This document shows positions 18,331-30,520 of a DNA stretch of 64,000 nucleotides, piece by piece. The stretch is from the NCBI GenBank assembly GCA_964035575.1, contig OZ037931.1, positions 381,567 through 445,566 on the forward strand, read 5' to 3'. Made by a program: the position numbers and the translations under genes. Origin of the DNA: Rhynchopus sp. YZ270_cl-10. Lineage: Eukaryota > Euglenozoa > Diplonemea > Diplonemida > Diplonemidae. The notes beneath the pieces are model-generated. The model did not search any database. It worked only from the letters and a program-made list of their open reading frames with translations, and was not told the DNA's origin. How positions within the stretch are numbered: the stretch's first letter is position 1; each line of letters opens with the position of its first letter.

Positions 18331-21300
18331 ATGGCCGTCTCCGGCACCGGTAAGTGGAAGAGCATTCCCGAGAAGATAAGTGGTAAGAAGGAGAAGACCG
18401 TTATTGCGACTACCACCGCTGCGAAGAAGGCGCCTGCGGGGAACGACCGTAGTAGGAGCAATGTGCGCAAGCATGATGGAGTTGCGGCTGCCATCCGCAG
18501 TGCAAGCGGTGGGCGCAACGGCAACAAAGGCGGACCGCGTGGTATCACCAACGCACGCAAACCTGCTGCCGAGGTAGAGAAGAAACCCACCGGCGCCGCC
18601 ATTCGCGTCAACCCTAACGTAAACGCATGGGGCCCCACCGGAACCCGCGGTGCTATGTCCTACGCTGACCTTTGCAAACCCCAGGAAAAGCCCAAGCCCG
18701 AACCGGTCGCAGAAGAGGCAGCAGAAGACGCCACACCTGAAGAGCAGTGGCCTGAACTCAACAAGGCTCCCCGCAAGTCTCCTTCCACCACTCCCCAAAT
18801 GACCCCCGTCCAGGAGCCGGAAGAGCAGGAACAACCCGAGCCAGAGCAGGAGGAAGAAGAGGACGCCACCCCCGAGGCAAAAGAGGAGTGGGAGGAGTTC
18901 CCCCCAGAGGAGCCCGTGCAGGAGGAGGACCCGGCTGTGCTCTTTGAAACCAGAGAAGGGGACGGGCTGGTCGATGAGGACCAGGCCGAGGAGGAGGAGG
19001 GTGAGTTCCCGGAGGGTCACTCTGTGTGGTTCGACTCGACCTGCAACGTGCCTGAGGCCTACGAAGAGCCGGAGGAGCCTGAAGTGGAGGAGGTGGCAGA
19101 AGAGGAGGAGGAGGAGGTGGTGGAGGAGGCTGTGGAAGAGGTTGTGGAGGAGGAAGTCGTGGAGGAGGTGGTGGAGGAGGAGGAGGAGGAGGCTGAGGTC
19201 CCCGAGGCGGCAGTGGAGTTTGAGGAGCAGGGTGTGGTGTTTGGCTTCCAGCAGGGCGAGGTGTCCACGGAGTACGTCTTCAGCGGAGAGGGTGCCGAGG
19301 TGCCCCCCGCTCCTCCGGCAGTGCCCAGCCCGCCGACCCCCGAGCCGGAGCCGATTGTGGAGCCCGAGAGAGTGCCGACCCCACCCGCAGCACAGCCATC
19401 CCCGCCAGCACCCCCAGTCGTGGTGGAGAGCATCGGCATCGGCACCAGCCCTATCATCGAGCCCACCCCCGCCCCCGCCCCGCCTGCAGCAGAAAGCGAC
19501 CTTCGTCTTCTCGTCCAGCCCGAGCCCGTCCAGCCTGAGCCTGTGGCAGCGCCTGTCGCCCCCGTCGTCGCGCCGCCAGTTGTCGCACCCACCCCCCCGG
19601 TTGTCGCCCCCGTGGTTGCGCCTGTCGTCGCTCCGGTTGTCGCTCCCGTGGTGGAGGAGGCCAAGCCCGAGTCGCCCCAGGACTACGAGCGTCCCGACTG
19701 GAGAGTGTACGACAAGCCCGAGCCGTCGGCAACCGCACAGCGTACCTCGCCCCCACCCCAGCAGCCCAGCGGCAACACCTTCCTCGGGCAGGGTGGAAGC
19801 GGTGTGGCGCGCGAGTCGTGGCAGTCGTCCTCGAAGAAGTCCCCCTCGGCAGCGTCCAGCTCGTACTTCCAGAACCAGAACCAGATGCCTGCACAGCCCC
19901 AGTCCTCCCCCAGTCACCACAACCACAACCAGTCGCACAACCACAGCCACCAGAGCCAGAGCCAGAGCCAAACCCAGAGCCAGAACCAGAACCCCAGCCA
20001 CAGCCACCAGAGCCACCACAACAGCCACAGCCACGCCCACCAGCACTCCCAGCCGCAGCAGTCGCAGCAGAGCCAGAAGTGGATGGACAACGGTGGCAGC
20101 ACCATGGTATGTAAAGCGTCTTCTTGCCTTCCCCACTATGCCAATTCACCCCGACAGCAGACCATGCAGCACCAGGGTCAGTCCCGCACGCAGCAGCACC
20201 AGTCGCACCACAACCAACACCAGTCCCACCACAACCAGCACCAGCACCAGCAGCAGTCCCATTCCTCCCACCACCACCAGCACCAGCACCACCAGCACCA
20301 CCACCAGCACCAGAGCCAGTCCCAGGGACAGCACCACAACCAGTCCCTCAGCCACCAGGATGTGTACCAGAAGCAGCACCACAACAGCCAGCAGCACAGC
20401 CAGGAAGGCTCGAACTACTCCAAGAACCACCAGGAGAACAAGGGGCAGGGTATGCCCACATTGCACAACACAATTTGACAATTTGAAACCCAAAACACTT
20501 ACAAACACACACACACACCCATGAACAGGTTTCGGTGCATTCAACACCTCGAACAGAGGCGACCACAACAACAACGGCAACGGCAGCTACGGCAGCGGCA
20601 TGCAGAGGGTATGCAGAGACCACCAATGCACGCCAACATCTTTTTATTTTGCACTTTCGACTTCTCTATTTAATACTAAGCACAGGCTTAGGTTCACTTT
20701 TTCACTAATCTCCAAAAACCTGGAGCCTTGAGGACAACTGTCCATCCAACAAATAGACAACCCTTGACACACCACAGAACCGCACCCCTACGCACCATGA
20801 CCAGCACAACCACCGTGACACACGCGACACACGCGACACGCGTGAACAGCAGGTACTGTACCACCGCACACACACACCCCTTCCTATGTACCAACTTCAC
20901 CACAGCCCCGACACCACGCACAGCAAGCTGCACCCAGCACTACTCCCGCATCCGCCACATCCAGTGCCGAGACACCTGCAGCAGCGGCACACCCTGCCAT
21001 GCCCCCAGGCTACCCGTACGCCTTCCCCCACATGTACCCCCCGAACCCGCACTACTTCGCCGCCGCTGCTGCTGCTGCTGCGGCTGCTGGCGCGGCGGCC
21101 CGCGGCTACCCAGGCTACACGTTCCCCCCTGGTATGCCCCCTCCCTGGTAGGAAGACGCAGAGTCGGGTGGTGGTCACGGACTATTATCAAAGGTTTACT
21201 CAGGCAGCATTCGCTGGCTTGAGAAGATCAATCAGGGCAGCCCTAACAGGCACCCACCACGACCTGGTGTGAGGTGCCAGGAGCGTTTTCAAAAAAAACC

Positions 21301-22268
21301 TCAAAATGTAACATAAAAAACACCACCAAAACCCACAGCATACCCGCCGTATGGTTACCCCCCGTATGGCTACCCGCCGATGGTTCCGGGCATGCCGGGT
21401 ATGTTACACCCCCCACACCTCTGTTCGTGTACAACGTTACCTCTTGAGCAACATGCAGGCACATGAACGGGCATCCATACCAACTTTTTTACCTCAGAAC
21501 GTCGTCCAACACCTTTAAAGCACAATCCCACACCCAACCTCTTTATGTCAAAAATTGCTACACTGAAATGCACCTTTTCTTTGTGTAAATCCCTAAGGGT
21601 GAGGCCCCCGCATGAGAGGGAGCATATACCTTCCTATGATGATGCTTCAGCTTGGAGAAATGGAGTAAATAAATTTGGTCGTGCGTTCAGTGCGATTCTG
21701 CCCCATCTCCTTCACGTCGTGTAGCAGGAGAGCACCTCATTGGCACCCCACCAACAGCAACAACAACACACACCCAAAACCCCTTCGCAAGCATTGCCGC
21801 ATACAGTGTACTATTGTACCGCCCCCTCCCGTCAATCTCTTTCTCTCGCAATCGTACTCGAGTACATTTTTTTCCCTCCCGCTTTTCAAAATATTGCTAC
21901 AACCGGAGTGCGCTACTCTTCATTGCACCCCTTCGTTCACTCCTCTGAAAAATAAAAAATGAATTTTTCAAAAAAAAAAAAAAATCCCCCCTCCTTCACC
22001 CCTCTCAGGTCCGGCACCGACACCAGCACAGCTTCCGCCATCCCAGGCACCTGCACCCACGCCAACTACCGCACCTGCCGCTGATGACACTCCGTATGGC
22101 GCACCCGACAGAGGTGCCTCGGGTTCGTGGACCCAGGGAGCACCGTGGGGGCCCCCGAACTCCACGGACCAGCTGAGGCCATCTGCCAGCAGCTTCCCCG
22201 CGGCTGCCTCCCCTTGGGGTGGATACGCGTCCCAGCCGCCTTACCAACCCCGTCGCCCAGGAAGCTAA
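18331..22268 (+). CDS. Seven-exon disordered E-, P-, H/Q-rich protein
   Basis: I infer exons 18331-20106, 20158-20449, 20529-20608, 20778-20852, 20906-21131, 21339-21398 and 22009-22268, giving 922 residues. Donors are GTATGT, GTATGC, GTATGC, GTACTG, GTATGC, GTATGT; acceptors end in AG and phases match at every junction. The N-terminal 110 residues are basic with NAWGPTGTRGAMSYADLC. Next come an acidic Glu-rich region, a Pro/Val-rich region (APVVAPVVAP), a His/Gln/Ser-rich region, then aromatic-Gly-Pro repeats (YPPYGYPPYGYPPMVPG, with an Ala run) and a tail ending YQPRRPGS. Such composition is common in RNA-granule proteins, but no folded domain is recognised. The first intron is 51 nt, so reading through it keeps the frame. 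AATAAA at 22291 may be the polyadenylation signal. Confidence 0.8.
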
Positions 22269-24189
22269 TGTGTCCAAGTGGCACCATGAATAAAAGGTAA
22301 AAGCTTGTTTGGTCAGGAAAAAATTGAGGGAAAAAAAGTACAACAAAAATCATTGACTTTTTTGTCAGAAAACCCGTTTTTCGGGTTGATTGTTACAAAA
22401 GAAGAAAAAATATGGAGCGTGCGCAGGTGGCAACTACACTATTCCAACAGTTCTTCAAGAAAAAATACAACAAAAAAAAAACAGTGAAAAATAGCCAATA
22501 CAATAATACAAGTTTTCAAAAAAAAGGATCAACTGTTTTTTGGAGAGATGGAAAAAAAAAAAAAAATGGCAGTAACATTGAACCCCCCTTCCCCCCTCAA
22601 ATTCCTAACCCTTTCAAAGGGACTGCGTTTTTTTTTTAGGTTTTAAAATTTGAACTCAACAAATAATTGTATGTTGGGGTCAGAATACGATTTAAGGAAC
22701 ACACAAAAAAAGCACACATACACACCACATATCAATAGGAGAATATCCCGACACTGAGCAGACCGATAAAATTATCTTCTTTTTCCTTTTGATTCTTATG
22801 TTTTAGATTGTGTGTTCTTTTCTTTTTTTCATCTTCATTTTTTTCATCTCAGTTTTAATGTCCTGACCGGCGTTCTTTTCTTCATGGTATATATTTTTTC
22901 TTTTTTTCTTTTTTTAAACCCACGGATATTGCATCAACTATTCTGATGTGCAGTCCGCGTTTACCCCCCCCAAAAAAATTTTTCTAAGAATTTTTATATT
23001 TTCTTTTTCTTTTTCATTTTTATTGTTGTGGGCTCATTTATTAGTATGACATATTTGGCTGTACTAGCGCACCATAAATCATTCTCTGGGTAAAAAAGAA
23101 AAAAACTGCGATACCTGGACTTGTGCAAGACTGCTTGCGTGGCAGCTACACTCAATCCAACTGATAATCAAAACAAAAAGAATTATTTTTTTTCTGACCC
23201 TTACTATTGTCTCCCATCCCCCATTTCTCTGCGCTCCAGCCTATAAGCTCTAGAGCTATTAAATTTTTTTTAAAGAAAACCGAACAGAACATTTTATTTT
23301 TGGGTTCAGCAAACAAAAAAAAAAAATACAAAAAAAACAAAGAAAAATAATCAGAAGAGATTCTGAGTGGGGGAAAAAAAGTAGACTTGACACAAAAGTG
23401 ATGGCTACTGTTCCCAAACAAATTTTATTTAAAAGGGTAAAAGGGGAGAAAAATGTAAGAGATTCATCTTCGGGTGTATTTCTTAATAGTTATCAAAAAA
23501 AACCTTTTGTTTTTCATTTTTCATTTTCATTTTCTTTTTTCCATTTTTTTTTTTTTTTTTTGTTTTTCATTAAAATTATCGAAAAGACGCAAGGACACGA
23601 GATGGTATGAGAATATTTACAATGCTGCACGTTGCTTGAAGAGTTGTGCAGGGGGGGCACGATTGGATTGGAAATCACATTTTTTTTGTTTTTTGTTTTT
23701 GTGCTGGCAAATCTCTTGTGTTGAGATAATTCGTTCAAAAATGAGAGCTTTTTTTTTTTTTGCCATCCTCCCCTCATTACCCCCCTCCTCTTCAAAACAG
23801 CAAACAGGTTGTAACTTAACACTTTATTTTAAAAAAAAAAAAAAACTGGTTTTGTCTCTCTCAGTTCTTTTCATTTTTCATTTTTCTTTTTCTTTTGCAT
23901 CAGAGCTTTATTTTTTATTGCTTTTAAAAAGGGGTGTGTTTTGGTACAAACAAAAAAAAAAAAAGAATAAAAACACAGACAATTGGGATAAGGTAAAACA
24001 AAGCAGAGGGAAAAATATTCAAAAAAAAAAAAAGAGAAAAAAAAAAAAAGGAAAAATACATATAGGACGCTTCAGCAGGAACCAACGCAAATAAAAAAAA
24101 AAAACAGATCTAAATCACCCCCCCTCATTGCATACTCTATCCACTGATTTAGTCATCATTTGTCCTGATATATGGGAGGGGTTAAGAAG

Positions 24190-24395
24190 ACAAGGGTGTC
24201 CGCTGGGGTGGCCCGTGGGCGCGGCTGAAATTGTGTTCTTTTTTTTTTTCGGAGAAAATCACAAGAGGTCGCAACAGAATCACAAAAAATCTTGTGATTA
24301 TTTGTGATTTTTTGCAAACCCGCAAACCCGCGTTATTTTTGAAAAAAAAAAAAAAAAACGCCGTGCCCCCGGGCCACCCCATCCGCTCTGGACAT
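24190..24395. mobile_element. 200-bp MITE-like element
   Basis: The left arm GGGGTGGCCCGTGGGCGCGGC and the right arm, read on the other strand, GGGGTGGCCCGGGGGCACGGC, form imperfect terminal inverted repeats of about 30 bp. Between them is T/A-rich DNA with direct repeats of GTGATT and CAAACCCGC. Too short to encode a transposase. Target duplication not clear. Confidence 0.65.
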
Positions 24396-24558
24396 TTGAC
24401 AGTGGCTGAGAAAGAGGATACATCGTAATCTCATACAAAGTAACGCACCCCTTCCTCTCCAACCCACATAGTCTACAAAACTATTAAGCAACAGTAAACA
24501 GAGCACAAAGCACTTTCAAAACATACAAAACACATTTTCAAAATCCCCTACAGGAACC
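24396..24558 (+). repeat. 160-bp repeat, second copy at 33737-33890
   Basis: Both copies start ATTTGACAGTGGCTGAGAAA and end near CTTTCAAAACATACAAAA, with about 90% agreement by eye. The head contains TGGCTGAGAAAGAGG, which resembles a Pol III box A; I see no clear box B. The tail AACAGAGCACAAAGCACTTT also recurs alone at about 27790-27815 and 29060-29090. It could be a tRNA-derived SINE, unproven. Confidence 0.75.
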
Positions 24559-24639
24559 CCCTCTTCTCTTTGCTTCATTTCGAAAGGCAAACACACACCC
24601 AAACACCCACACCCACACACACACACTACTCTGCTTTAA

Positions 24640-24687
24640 CCTCTTCTCTCTCTCTCTCTCTCTTTCTCCTTCTTTTCTTCCTACTCG
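24640..24687 (+). promoter_or_regulatory. CT-rich leader before the PSP1 gene
   Basis: An almost unbroken C/T tract that includes a (TC)n run reaches to 4 nt before the start codon. Similar leaders precede the genes at 9477, 18331 and 50048. They could be initiator or 5' untranslated elements; a trans-splice acceptor is less likely because no AG separates this tract from the ATG. Confidence 0.4.
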
Positions 24688-25786
24688 ATGGGCTCGAACA
24701 AGATGTTCTCGATCTGCGTTCAGTTCAAGTGGGGACGCACCGGAACGTATAGCAGCGATGTTGGCTTCGAGGTGGGGAACTGTGTGATTGTTGCGGTTGA
24801 GGGCGGGATTGACCTGGGGATGGTCGCGCGGAGCGAGGAGGTGGAGTCGCAGCTGTTGGATGACGTGAGCACGGAAGGGTGCGTGCTGCGGGTGGCGAAG
24901 GAGGAGGAGGTGTCGGCTTGGAAGGGCGAGCTTGTGGCCAAGGAGACCACTGCCCGGCGTCTTGCGAACAAAATCCTCCCCGAGAACACATCAAACGTGC
25001 GGGTTCTCAACGCGGAGTACCGTTTTGACGAGAAGGTGGTGATTCTCCTCTACACGCGCTCAGGGGAGCCCAAGCTCGCCCCCTCCATGCCCAAGCTCCA
25101 CAGCACCTTCTCGCAGTGCGAGGTGCGCCTCAACGAGGTGCGCCCCCCGCCTGCCCCGGTCGCCCTCCCAACCCCAGCCCCGGCATACCCCCGTCACTCC
25201 TTCCAGCAAAGGCTTCGTGCGCTCCCCAACAACACCGCACTCAAGGTCCAGCGCCCCCCCACAGGCCACGCACACTCGCGCGAAGAGTCGATGGACTCCG
25301 TGTTTTCCTCGTATGTCCTTTTTTTTTTTTTTTTTGCTTTTGTAAACATCATTGGATCTATGAAAAGGGAGAGACTCTTCTCAGTAAGCTCTCAGAGGTT
25401 CTCACAGCCCTGCTGCGTGTCTCACGGAGACGATCATAGATGGCCCAAATTATTGGAAACTTAGTTTTTGTTTTTTCGGTGACATGACACTTGTGACATA
25501 TGTGATCTGGGGGTGAGGAAGTGTTCCAACTTTTCAACCTCTTCCCCAATTTACCTTTCGCGCTTTTTTACCCTCCCCCGTTTTAGAATAAACAGAGAGT
25601 GTACGTTAAGATTTTTTTATAGATCTGTCTTTTACGCAGTTGGGTTTTTTCTCCCCCTCATTTCCTCATCACAATGCGCGTCAAAGCAAATAGCATATTT
25701 TCTTCAATAACTACCTTCTCTCGAACAGGATGTGCTCTTCTGAAGAATACGACACCGGCTACTCCGTGGACGAGTACTACGCGTAG
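24688..25786 (+). CDS. PSP1 C-terminal domain protein
   Basis: Two exons, 24688-25310 and 25729-25786, joined through a GTATGT...CGAACAG intron of 418 nt, give 226 residues. The junction reads VFSSMCSSEEYDTGYSV and the protein ends DEYYA. Residues about 5-145 match the PSP1 domain: ICVQFKWGRTGTY, then VGNCVIVAVEGGIDLGMV, followed by helices and RVLNAEYRFDEKVVILLYT. The domain occurs in bacterial YaaT, fungal PSP1 and many protists, and is linked to RNA metabolism or regulation. Residues 150-207 are proline-rich and disordered. The intron contains a dispersed repeat (25377-25455). The start is the first ATG after a CT-rich leader. Family assignment is fairly secure, molecular role is not. Confidence 0.85.
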
Positions 25787-25804
25787 AGCCGAAAGGCAAG
25801 GCAG

Positions 25805-25823
25805 CAATATCGACTCGATATTG
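25805..25823 (+). other. Perfect hairpin downstream of the PSP1 stop codon
   Basis: CAATATCGACTCGATATTG is a 9-bp perfect stem around one base, 18 nt after the stop codon and shortly before an A-run. It could act in the 3' end of the transcript or be chance. Confidence 0.5.
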
Positions 25824-26215
25824 GCTTTAAAAAGGGTAGGGGGGGAGGTCGTAAATTTTCATTATTTTTATTTTTTTAGATTCTACACAAGTTTCGTAGG
25901 TTTTTTATTGAGATTTTTTTTTCCAAATCATCGAAGTAATTCCACAATATTGGCTGTCAAAATAAAAAGGCAGCAACACACAAAGCTAGATATCTCTTCC
26001 CTCATAAAAGAGGTACGACACAAAGGGAAAAAAAAAAAAAAACACGTTTGCCAAGAGTTGCAGAAGGTAGGAATGGGTTGTTTTTTAGAAACAACACAAT
26101 CATTTTTTTCTGCGCTATCACCAATCCCCCTCACTGAATAAAGTATACGTATACTTTAATTGCCACCCTCCCCCTCCAGTAATACACCCCCCCTTTTTTT
26201 GTTGGAAAAAAAGCA

Positions 26216-26246
<31 letters not shown>

Positions 26247-27314
26247 CAAAAAGACACAATAATAATAAAAGTGAAGGGACAGTGGAGCGTGCACAGATAG
26301 GCAACGACGCTATGTTCCAAATAATTTTTCAATAAAAGATTTTTAAAGTAAAAAACACTATTGCAATGGTGTTATTTTTCCCTCTCTAATACCCTCTGTT
26401 TTTTTTTATATTTTTTGTTTTATTTTTCCCCCAGCCCCCCCAACCCCTTTCCTTCTTGAGTATCCCTTCCCATCCTCCCACACCATGAATTTGTTTACCA
26501 ACGAACGCACAAAATAGAAAGCACAAAAATTCACTTCCCTTTACTCCCTTCAAAAAAAAAAAAAAAAAAAAAAATGTGGTCAAAAAGACAACAGTTCTGC
26601 CCGCTAAATCCTCTCCCCAACACAAGAAATAACGACGTTTTTTTTTAATCCCCCTGTCTCACGTCTTTGCTTTCTCTTCTCCCCTACCCGAATTTTAATT
26701 CCCCCTAAAAAAAAAACAACAACAACGAAGAAAGTGTCCCCTAAAATCGAACCATTATTTATTGTTCATGATTTCTGAGCTTTCTGTCCCCAATCCAATC
26801 TCTTCCTTCTTCCCTCCATTCTCTCCCAAAAAATAGGTACGTTATGTCTTATGATGAACTGAATTTTTTTTTTGTCCCCCCCGTGGACTGCACTTCATCT
26901 TTCAAAAAAAAAATGCTATTTTCTCCTCTCCCCAAATTCCCTTTTTGAAGCGATTTTTGCAAAAAAAAAGAAGAAGAAGAAAAAAATACACAAAAAATAT
27001 CTTTTTGGGGAAAAGGCGGTACTTTTTTTTAAAAAAGGTTAGACGAATGGCCTTTATATTTTTTTTAAAAAAATACGCATACTCCTTCTCCCACATCACA
27101 CCAAAAACACACACACACACATTAGCACACCGTTCCCCACCCCCTTTTTCCCCCCTTCGTTGTCGCTGTGTATCTAATAATCGAGAGATTGTTTTCTTTT
27201 TTAAAAAATTTAGGGGAGTGTTTTTTTACTGTGCTCGCGTCCCAAAGGCGTTTTGCATTTTTTTTTTTTCCTTCTTTTTTGCACGACGTCTGTACCTTCC
27301 GTGGTACAAAAGTC

Positions 27315-27395
27315 TTCGGGCCAACATTGAGTACAGACCCGAATTCTCCCACCTGGTGGGATTACTCGGCGAATTGTCGACACAACAAAAATTCC
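27315..27395 (+). repeat. Family C repeat, best-preserved copy
   Basis: Nearly identical to the copy in the PPR 3' region, differing by a few bases. Reads TCTTCGGGCCAACATTGAGT through the CCCACC/GGTGGG hairpin to GTCGACACAAC and an A-run. The high similarity over the whole module argues for recent copying of this version. Confidence 0.85.
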
Positions 27396-27826
27396 CCCCT
27401 TTTTTTTTTTCTTCAAATGACAATGTTATCATTTTGAACCTGTTCGTGTCAAGCATATTCTGCTTATTTTCTTATTATTTCACCTGATTTTTTTGACACC
27501 AAGTTTTGGCGGGTTGTGTTGGGACTACCAGGGGGGGTTCAAATGAGGTGGTGTCTTCATTGCTTTGTGCTTTCATCCGGATGGCTGGCATTCGTACAGT
27601 GGGTCAGTCGGAGGGGGTGCCTGCATCAACAACTACAGTTTTCATCCTCCCCCCCTTTTTTTTGATGATTCTCCTTTCGGTTGATTTTTGGATATCCCAT
27701 GAAGCTTCTCCTTTCTCTCTCTCTTTCTTGACACCCTCCCCCTCTCCTCCGTTCAGGGTGGGTACGTCTACACTAATCAAACAAATAAACAGAGCACAAA
27801 ACACTTTCAAAACAAAAAAAAAAACT

Positions 27827-27882
27827 AGTGGAGCACACTCTAGGGTGGCTACACTAATACAACCAAGTTTTCAAAAAAACAT
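27827..27882 (+). repeat. Stem-loop/ACCAAGTTTTCAAAA repeat (family B)
   Basis: Consensus: TAGTGGAGCACACTCTAGGG, then TGGCTACACTAATACAACCA, AGTTTTCAA and an A-run. TAGTGnAGC and GCTACACTA pair to form a stem; the pairing is a perfect 9 bp in the 46328 copy. Copies at about 2571, 28156, 33500, 34669, 43586, 45652, 46328, 47818 and 58311. Some end TTTTCAATAAAA, which contains a polyadenylation hexamer. Confidence 0.85.
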
Positions 27883-29359
27883 TTTTCAAAACCCCCCCAT
27901 CCATTCAGGTGGGGTAGGATATTGCGATAAATGTATCAATGAAGTGTTTCCCTCTGTGGTTCAACAACCAACCGGGGTATGGTGTGCAGTATGATGAGAG
28001 AAGCACATTCATTTTCCAATTTTTTTTCTCTCTCTCTCTCTCTCTCCCCCCATCCCCTGTCTGCGTTCTTCCCATCTCCCTGTGTAATGCATTCATTACT
28101 ACAAAAAAAACCCCCCTTCCTCATCCCCTTCAATAAACGTAAAAGCGTTTTGTATAGTGGAGTTCATCCTCAGGGTGTCTACACTAATACAACCAAGTTT
28201 TCAATAAAAAAAAACCCCCAACGGACAAATGTGGTGTTTTACAATGGTGCAACTTCTGTAGAAGGCTTGCACATTTCAACCTATTTTTTTTTTTTTGATA
28301 TTTTTTTTGACTAAGCACAGAGGCTTAGAGTCATATTACCAAAACCTTTTTGGTTTTAACTTCAGTTTTAACGTTTCTCCCCCCCTTTTTTTACAATACG
28401 CACGGTGATTTTCTTTTAAGTTTTTTTTTTTAAATACAGCAGTGTGATACATTGCGTGTATTCACTTAGATTATTCTTGCTAATAACGAAGAATTCAATT
28501 CTTAGGCTTTCTTCAAATCTTATTTTTATGTTTTTTTGTTGTTGTTTTATTGTTTTCCAATCCCATGGTGGCATTTAATAATATGTCTGGCTCATCTAAC
28601 GTATGGTTGCGTTCTATTTTTTAAAATGCGGAGTTCACACAGAGAAAAAAAAGGGGAGGTGTGGAGACGTTAGCAATTTTTCAAAACAAAAAAAAAAACA
28701 AAAAAAAAAAAAATGTCTTTTCGAACTTACTAGTCTGGCCTTCACCTCCAGCTTAAGGCTGGAATAAGGTGTTAATCTTAAAAGCGTAAACGCAACATCT
28801 AATTTGGTTCGTTTTGTTGTCTTTTAAGTCTCTCTGCTTTTACCGTCACCTCGGTAAAGTGATGAGGTTTCCTTTGAAAACAATATGGCTAGATGGAATT
28901 TAACAAATCGCAAAAAAGAAAAAAAAAATGCCACCTCATTTTTTGGTATCTGTCTTGAAAAGACCCAAGCAAAGTAGCTGTAGGTACTATTTCTATCCTC
29001 CTGATTGGGAGTCTCTCTGACTTCAAGTCTACAACCGTCTACTAAAATCAAAAATAACAACAGAGCACAAAAAAAAGCACTTTCAAAAAAAAAAACATTT
29101 TTCAAACCCCTGATCGAGAGTTTTTTTTTAGTTAAAATGGCGTGATATTCTAGGCCTATTGTTCGGTCTTAGAAGAAAACAAACAAAACTCAAAGCAAAA
29201 TAAAAAACCCCACACACAACCTGCAAAAATAATAACAAAAAAAGTAGAGTATGGAACAGTGGGCTTATCCTGTATCCATGTAATATTTCAAAAAAACAGG
29301 GATGGATATTTCACACTATTCCAACAAATTTTATTTCAAATAAAAAAAATGAAAAATTA

Positions 29360-29655
29360 CTGGGGGGGGGGCGAATAAGAGATCAGGGGTGAATAAGAGA
29401 TCAGGGCCGAATAAGAGATCAGGTTGAGATTTTGGGGGTATTTTTTTTTTTTTTTTTTTGCATGCGCCAGGGTTTTATCTTGAAATTTTTTTTGAAATTT
29501 TACCCTGTCTGGCAAAAAAGTGGTCAAAATATTTTTTTTGCCTCCGGCGAAAATGTCTTTTTGCTTTTTTCCCCCCAAAAAATTTTTTTTATTTCTGGCT
29601 CGTCCGTTCGCCTAATAAGAGATGCCACATCTCTTATTCGCCCCCCCCCCCCCAG
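29360..29655. mobile_element. 296-bp MITE with CTGGGG ends
   Basis: CTGGGGGGGGGGCGAATAAG at the left and its complement at the right are terminal inverted repeats of about 26 bp, flanked by TA on both sides. Three direct repeats of GAATAAGAGATCAGG lie inside the left end. The size and TA flanks fit a non-autonomous Tc1/mariner-type element. No coding capacity. Confidence 0.75.
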
Positions 29656-30463
29656 TAAACCAAACAAAAATATGATTTTAAAAAATGCTTGACACGTTTC
29701 TCGTTTGCTTAGCTTGTGGAACATCAAAGCAGTCTTCGGGATTGGTGTCAAAAAAAAAAAAATAATCTATTTTAGAAAAGAGAAGGGAAAAAAAAGGTTT
29801 TCAAGAGCCAAACAGGTAAATCAGTGGGGAGCCGCTGGTTTTATTTGTTTTTTCCCGTTTGTGTAATGTGTTCACAACGAAGAGATTTTTAATAAAAAGA
29901 GTTTATCTTGGTCTTTTTTTTGGATATATTGAAATACTTGAAATACTTTTTGCACACATGACCAATCCACTTATGAGCAAGAGTGAATACCCGCTCATTC
30001 GTTTTTTTGTTCTCTTTTTTTCCCAGTGTTTTCTACGTCCCAGAGACGTTGTTTTTTTTTGCACTAATAAACTTCACCTTTTTTCTTCTTTTTAGATGAT
30101 TCATCACACGAGTCTAAGGATCATCTTGACAACTTTTTCAAAAAAAAAAAAAAAAAATCTCCTTCTGTCTTTTGTCTCTCCCTCCCTAAGAGGGTGCGAA
30201 AATAAATCTGGTGCAATTTGTATGACGCATGTAATGCCGTGCTATTACGGAAGGTGCCTCATCCAACCTGCAAAAATAAAATTAAAAAAAAACTTTTGCC
30301 AGTTGTGTGCGCACGTTTAGGAAAGGCAAGCTTCCTATTAAGCCCGCGGACTCCATTTTCTTGGGCTTCCAAGGACCGTACATTTGCTCCGTTCCCTAAA
30401 GGAATGGTAAAAAAAAAAGTTTTCAAAAAAAAAAACAAAACAAAAAAAAAAATAAACGCCGCG

Positions 30464-30520
30464 GCTACCAATAACTACCGAGTAGTCAGCGTCACGCCTA
30501 CCATGGTAGGTTACAGTTAA
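30464..30520 (+). repeat. Dispersed repeat, inverted copy at about 17738-17790
   Basis: Contains GAGTAGTCAGCGTCACGCC and ends TGGTAGGTTACAGTT followed by an A-run. The complementary copy lies downstream of the FAD/NAD(P) gene. A short fragment (GCAGTCAGCGTCACGCCCA) is at about 47896. Confidence 0.65.

Larger units (their letters stand above)
22269..24687. other. Gene-poor AT-rich region
   Basis: Dominated by A and T runs. Holds a module GCGCAGGTGGCAACTACACT at about 22416-22460 (related to family B tails), a small inverted-repeat element at 24190-24395 and a 160-bp repeat after it. Long open frames are translations of homopolymer-rich DNA. Confidence 0.6.

Noticed and set aside
18292-20136. 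A 614-residue minus-strand frame
   Set aside because: It is antisense to the disordered gene; the Gly/Leu/Arg-rich translation mirrors that gene's low-complexity codons, and the splice structure supports the plus strand.
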